Shown here: in pieces, positions 7,438 to 10,697 of the stretch
Layout of the letters: each line of letters starts with the position of its first letter
How positions within the stretch are numbered: the first letter of the stretch is position 1
Program-made: the position numbers and the translations under genes
Source of the DNA: Saccoglossus kowalevskii
Taxonomy: Eukaryota > Hemichordata > Enteropneusta > Harrimaniidae
DNA: 10,697 nt
Direction of reading: 5' to 3'
Assembly: GCF_000003605.2 (NCBI RefSeq)
Contig: NW_003143305.1
Coordinates: 294,032-304,728, forward strand
The notes under the pieces: generated by a model
What the model was told of the DNA's origin: nothing
Database searches by the model: none
Seen by the model: the letters and a program-made list of their open reading frames with translations, nothing else

Positions 7438-7960
7438 CGCAGATCCTTGACACTATTTGTCTTTATTCAAATATTATCTGTTATTATATTATCTTGGTTT
7501 TATATCTAATTTAGTGTGTTTTTTTTTAATTCTCCCGAAATGTAGAGATAGTACTTTGTACGTAATTTGTCAGGGAATTTGGACTCAATGGAATATATGT
7601 ATACTGATCACAAATAAATATACCTACAAATGAAACATATTAACAGTCTAGCTGGCAGTGATAAAGATAGTGTTAGTAAGGTATAGGAGTTGTTTGAAAT
7701 ATCGTGACCAATTGAAGATTTAAAACTAAAACAACAACAGCATAATATGACGGTTATCTTACGTATTCGAAAAACCCCGACAAAGAACCTATTGCGGTCT
7801 GTCGTGACACACAGATGATAACACTATCGTGAACAGCTATAAGATAAGTGGTTTAATCGGGAATCGTTCATTTTTGTAAGCAGGGGTAAAGCTGCATATA
7901 TATGGGTTTCCAATTATAATAAGTCATTCTATACGTAAATAAGTCGTAATTCGTAAATGA
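7438..7960. repeat. Tandem duplication, copy 1
   Basis: Begins CGCAGATCCT, like copy 2 at 7969. Successive landmarks shared in the same order with copy 2 are: TCTTTATTCAAA/TCTTCATTCGAA; GTACGTAATTTG/GAACGTAATTTG; GGACTCAATGGAATATA/GGACTCATTGGAATATA; TCGTGACCAATTGAAGATTTAAA; a 28-base identical block at 7799-7826; and a block from 7861 with GAATCGTTCA and AGCTGCATATA. The whole copy is about 520 bp. It contains no convincing ORF. The copies are clearly diverged except at the two conserved blocks. Confidence 0.85.
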
Positions 7961-7968
7961 TATCATAA

Positions 7969-9085
7969 CGCAGATCCTGCACCATATTCGTCTTCATTCG
8001 AAAACTATCTGTTATTTGGTCTTAATCCATTTTCGTTTTATTTATTTTTTCTCTCAACATATCGAGATATTATCTTGAACGTAATTTGCCGAATAATTCG
8101 GACTCATTGGAATATACTCGTTACAAATACATTTACCATACAAATGAAAAAAGGGAGGAAACCTACAGTCATCGTCATTAAAATGTGTACTCCAGTTACA
8201 CAGCTATAGAGTGACTTTAAGACAACCGTCAAATCTTCTATGCAAGACTAGCTAAGTATTGAATGGTACAGGTACATAGCAAGAGTGAGTAAGAGTGCAC
8301 TAAATTAGACAAGTATACGTGAATGTAACTATCTTCAATATATTAAAAGTCTACGTGGTAGTAATAAAGATAATGGAAGTAATGTTTAGGGAATGGTTGA
8401 TTAAAATGTTTACATGCAATGAATCGATACGGAAAACGTGAAGTAAAACCAAGTAGGTATGTCACTTAGTGATAAATGTTGTACTACAATCACTGTGTAA
8501 TAACACGTCTAATATAGATGTGGTTTACCTTTGCTGTGGTTGATTCATGCGAGCATCAATGATGGAACAGTTATCCTGCCAACAACATTAAATCATCAAT
8601 CATGGAACATTTTCAATTCGAAGCCTGTTCATATGTGTTTTGTGCTTACTCCAAGCTTAACTAGACAAAAGTCTGATATATGGGCAACGGCAATACAATC
8701 CAAGCTGACCCACCCCTATAAACCACTCCAAGGTTCTATTGAACTTGCTTTATACATTGAATATACAGCAACAACATGTTATGTGTCTCTGTCGTGTAAT
8801 CGTGACATCACAAACAAGATCCGTTTGAATTATGAAACATCGTGACCAATTAAAGATTTAAAGCCCCGAAAACAAACAACATTGTGTGACCCGTTAACAG
8901 TAATTAGAAATACCCGGGCAAAGTAAATACTGTCGTGACACACAGATGATAACACTACAGTAAACAGGTAGAAGATAAATAGTAGTATCAGGAATCGTTC
9001 ACTTTTGTAAGCATGGGGAAGAGCTGCATATAGATGGGTTTCCGATTACAGTAAATCGTGTATATCATTGTGTTTGTAAATAGGG
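7969..9085. repeat. Tandem duplication, copy 2, with two extra blocks
   Basis: This is the second copy of the unit, starting CGCAGATCCT at 7969 and ending about 9085. It is about 1.1 kb because it holds two segments absent from copy 1: about 8148-8337 and about 8400-8830. The 28-base block identical to copy 1 lies at 8930-8957, and the second strongly conserved block starts at 8992. Either copy 2 gained insertions or copy 1 lost segments; I saw no obvious target-site duplications or terminal inverted repeats at the edges, so the direction is open. The end is blurred by divergence after GTTTCCGATTACA. Confidence 0.85.
8400..8830. other. Copy-2-specific block with an unassigned ORF
   Basis: About 430 bases present in copy 2 of the duplication but not in copy 1. 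It contains a 104-codon plus-strand ORF (8531-8845) whose last codons extend across the block's right edge into the shared repeat. The predicted peptide has no motif I recognise: no signal peptide, catalytic motif or strong membrane segment. The sequence is somewhat richer in G and C than its flanks. It may be an inserted element, an exon captured in the duplication, or chance. No promoter or splice evidence decides between these. Confidence 0.4.
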
Positions 9086-9225
9086 CTGCCCGATAATTTC
9101 ACTGAATGTGTTTACATTGTGCACATGAATTATATTCTAAATTAAAATTAAAAACGCATACATCTTTGCCATGACGTGTGTATCACACCCCTCCATCTCT
9201 GGTTATCAGTTCTTGTCAATTTGCC

Positions 9226-9233
9226 TATAAAAA
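9226..9233 (+). promoter_or_regulatory. TATA box of the candidate membrane-protein gene
   Basis: TATAAAAA lies 64 bases before the ATG at 9290. An initiator-like ACAGTT with its A at 9260 is 34 bases from the first T of the box, close to the normal distance. This would leave a 5' untranslated region of about 30 bases. A TGACGTG half-site is at about 9173. Confidence 0.55.
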
Positions 9234-9289
9234 CCCATTGCGCTCTTACCCTAATATACAGTTGCCTGCACTGTAAGCATCAAATCACG

Positions 9290-9469
9290 ATGTCACAAGA
9301 AAAGGAAAAGACCACGCTGAATATAAAGACTGGCATATTACTGTTCGCAATCATTTTTTGCATAGTAATCACCACAATATGTATCATTATGACGTCATGG
9401 CTGTTTTTTAAGATGCAAGACCAGCAGGCAGTGAATGAATATTTAATGTCAATAATTGCTGAACACGAA
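9290..9469 (+). CDS. Candidate exon 1 of a type II single-pass membrane protein
   Basis: Sixty codons from ATG 9290 to a possible donor at 9470 (GAA/GTATGA, moderately weak). The N-terminus is short and charged (MSQEKEKTTLNIKTG), followed by a hydrophobic segment of about 25 residues (ILLFAIIFCIVITTICIIMT, then SWLFF), then a polar, partly helical stretch (KMQDQQAVNEYLMSIIAEHE). This is the layout of a type II membrane protein: cytoplasmic tail, signal anchor, extracellular stalk. I chose 9290 over the upstream in-frame ATG at 9176 because the TATA box and initiator lie between them. If unspliced, the frame reads GTA then TGA at 9473-9475, giving a 61-residue membrane microprotein. I do not recognise the family; TNF-like ligands and many lectins share the layout, but nothing specific points to them. 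Confidence 0.5.
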
Positions 9470-9937
9470 GTATGAATATGTTATTATGCACATATTAATA
9501 GTGGAACATTTTTAGAATATAAAATACAGAAAGGCAGTAGATTAGAATCTAACGGATATTGTCAAACCGTTGATGTCGCCTTTTTTGAACCTATATATTA
9601 CACTGTCATATATACACTTTCTGTTCAGTTAGATACCGACTTCACAAATTACATTTATTATATATCGACGATGACCAATCGTTTGCTGCATTCTGTCATA
9701 ACAATCACAGATTGTTTATCTCATAGTAGCTGCTGACATAGTAAGTAAAGCAAATAAATAACACCGTATAAACTTTGATTTGAAATAGTATGTGCCCAGC
9801 CGTTTATTTGGTGTTATTTCTATTAATACAGTAGATATGGAAACTACGGGTAAACCAGAACGTCGAACCAGAACCAGTGTTTCCACTTTTTATAATCGTA
9901 TTATGTGTTGATATCCCTGGGTTTTTTTTTCTAGCAG
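9470..9937 (+). other. Candidate intron 1
   Basis: Begins GTATGA and ends with a strong acceptor: a G, nine T's and CTAGCAG (to 9937). It is AT-rich, with stop codons in all plus-strand frames and no gene of its own that I can support. The length, 468 bases, is ordinary for an invertebrate. The acceptor could equally be used three bases earlier (CTAG at 9934), which keeps the frame and adds one Gln. Confidence 0.45.
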
Positions 9938-10207
9938 AATTCCGGTAGTAGCATCAGTGAGGGCCATGAAAGCGAATATGTTTCGACTATGAAAAATAAA
10001 AGTCAAAGCGAACTTGTAAAAGCAAAGATTTTATCTGATAACTCTACATACAGCGGTAAGTCAATGCACACCATTTATTCCGTTATCCACTGTTTTTTGG
10101 ATTTTTCCGATTTAGCAATCTATCAAATATTAAAAGGGAATTCAGCTTTCTTACCATTGTTTAAACGAAGACAAATATTATATGACAGTTTTGTCATTCA
10201 CTTCTAA
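9938..10207 (+). CDS. Candidate exon 2 of the membrane protein (or terminal exon)
   Basis: After the acceptor the phase that continues exon 1 is open for 89 codons to TAA 10205-10207. The first part is hydrophilic and Ser/Lys-rich (NSGSSISEGHESEYVS, then KNKSQSELVKAK) with two N-glycosylation sequons, NKS and NST, as expected for an extracellular stalk. At 10056 there is a strong donor, GTAAGT (after CAGCG). The exon may therefore end at 10055 and splice onward, either to 10116 after a 60-base intron that preserves the frame, or to an exon beyond the window. Read straight through, exons 1 and 2 would give a protein of about 149 residues. No polyadenylation signal follows within the window. 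Existence of this exon rests on acceptor, phase and open length, not on homology. Confidence 0.42.
   Translation, partial: NSGSSISEGHESEYVSTMKNKSQSELVKAKILSDNSTYSGKSMHTIYSVIHCFLDFSDLAIYQILKGNSAFLPLFKRRQILYDSFVIHF
10056..10115 (+). other. Candidate 60-base intron, in frame if retained
   Basis: Donor GTAAGT at 10056 and acceptor after a T-rich run (TTTTTCCGATTTAG) ending at 10115. The length is a multiple of three and has no in-frame stop, so both spliced and retained forms stay open to 10207. Sixty bases is near the lower limit for animal introns, so the acceptor may be chance. Confidence 0.3.
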
Positions 10208-10302
10208 GTGGAGCAGAAACTTCCGATTACAAAGTGAAGAGCACCAGGGGCGTCGATCCATTCTGAAAAGTGAGGGGGACACTTTTGTGAAGGGGGACTG
10301 CC

Positions 10303-10366
10303 CTATATTCCGACATCTCTATGTTCCGACACCACTATGTTCCGACACCCCTATGTTCCGACACAC
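10303..10366. repeat. Minisatellite, four copies of a 16-bp unit
   Basis: Four head-to-tail copies (10303, 10319, 10335, 10351) of CTATRTTCCGACAYNN. The first copy differs most (ATATT and ACATCT); copies 2-4 differ only in their last two bases. It lies just after G-rich sequence (AGGGGGAC-type) at about 10270-10300 that resembles the ends of dispersed animal repeats, so the array may be part of a larger element. Confidence 0.9.
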
Positions 10367-10697
10367 AGTATACTTGTGTCAAACTTAATCTGACTAGCCG
10401 TGCGTGACCTTTTACTACCTTGATATAACCAGGATGTCCTGTGGGTTAATACTGGAAATCCAACTGTAGTGTAGTCCGGCCATGATGCTCGAAAGTCCGT
10501 GAAGGCGGGATATTGCATAATGTTATCGGATAATTATCAAAGAAAGATGTTACCCATTGTATCATTCTAATACTTCGACAATTATTTGACAATATCCGTG
10601 TCTGTTGGATGTGGTTGCAACTTTAAATCCTCCGATTGCTTAACTATCGAAGTTTTAGATCGATAATTATCGGAGAATTATTTTACCTTTTTTATGA
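10367..10697. other. Unassigned sequence with two GATAATTATC palindromes
   Basis: No gene is supported in this stretch. Two copies of the palindrome GATAATTATC occur at 10529-10538 and 10662-10671; the second sits in a 12-base palindrome, CGATAATTATCG. The flanking bases around the two copies agree only partly, so a terminal inverted repeat is possible but not shown. Confidence 0.4.

Noticed and set aside
7438-9085. CRISPR-like or LTR pair reading of the repeats
   Set aside because: There are only two long diverged copies in direct tandem, with no regular spacers and no internal retroelement coding region between them.
10524-10672. Terminal inverted repeats of a small transposon
   Set aside because: The shared core is a self-palindrome (GATAATTATC), so inversion cannot be told from direct repetition, and the flanks agree poorly.

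Overview
The window looks like AT-rich nuclear DNA from an invertebrate animal (metazoan). The reasons are a decayed animal-type Ty3/Gypsy retrotransposon, a TATA-box promoter in front of what looks like a spliced gene, a diverged tandem duplication and a minisatellite. There are no bacterial operons, ribosome-binding sites or plasmid functions. I cannot name the species or phylum with confidence; a marine invertebrate is only an inference.

From about position 376 to 5770, on the minus strand, lies the internal region of one old Ty3/Gypsy LTR retrotransposon. It reads from high to low coordinates: primer-binding site (5766-5749, resembling the complement of a tRNA-Lys(CUU) 3' end), untranslated leader, gag (5508-4830), a cluster of three CCHC zinc knuckles (4746-4507), aspartic protease (active site at 4254), reverse transcriptase (YLDD at 3179-3168), RNase H, integrase (catalytic D, D and E all present, the last two 35 residues apart), the integrase C-terminal GPY/F-type module, a charged pol tail ending at 658, and a polypurine tract (390-376). 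Frameshifts, stop codons and deletions make it clearly non-functional. One feature may be original rather than damage: gag ends in a correctly phased slippery heptamer (GGGAAAA, 4842-4836) just before its stop, and the zinc knuckles and protease follow in exactly the -1 frame.

The ends of the element are unclear. A 3' LTR-like piece (375 to 1) has a TATA box and an AATAAA on the minus strand and runs off the window. A 5' LTR candidate starts at 5771. The two do not visibly resemble each other in the part present here.

From 6330 to 7440 there is a possible small inverted-repeat element (6338-6563), a short hairpin, a possible second gag fragment (6748-6602, minus) and AT-rich sequence with nothing recognisable. 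From about 7438 to 9085 there is a diverged tandem duplication. The first copy is about 520 bp and the second about 1.1 kb; the second carries two extra blocks of about 190 and 430 bp, the larger holding a 104-codon ORF of unknown nature.

From 9226 onward the plus strand carries the best candidate for a host gene. It has a TATA box, a 60-codon first exon for a single-pass membrane protein, an intron of about 470 bp, and a second exon open in the matching phase with two N-glycosylation sequons. This would be a short-tailed type II membrane protein, possibly continuing beyond the window. The window ends with a four-copy 16-bp minisatellite (10303-10366) and unassigned sequence. I did not find evidence for a new defence or mobile system; the most interesting items are the candidate frameshift site, the membrane-protein gene and the unequal duplication.
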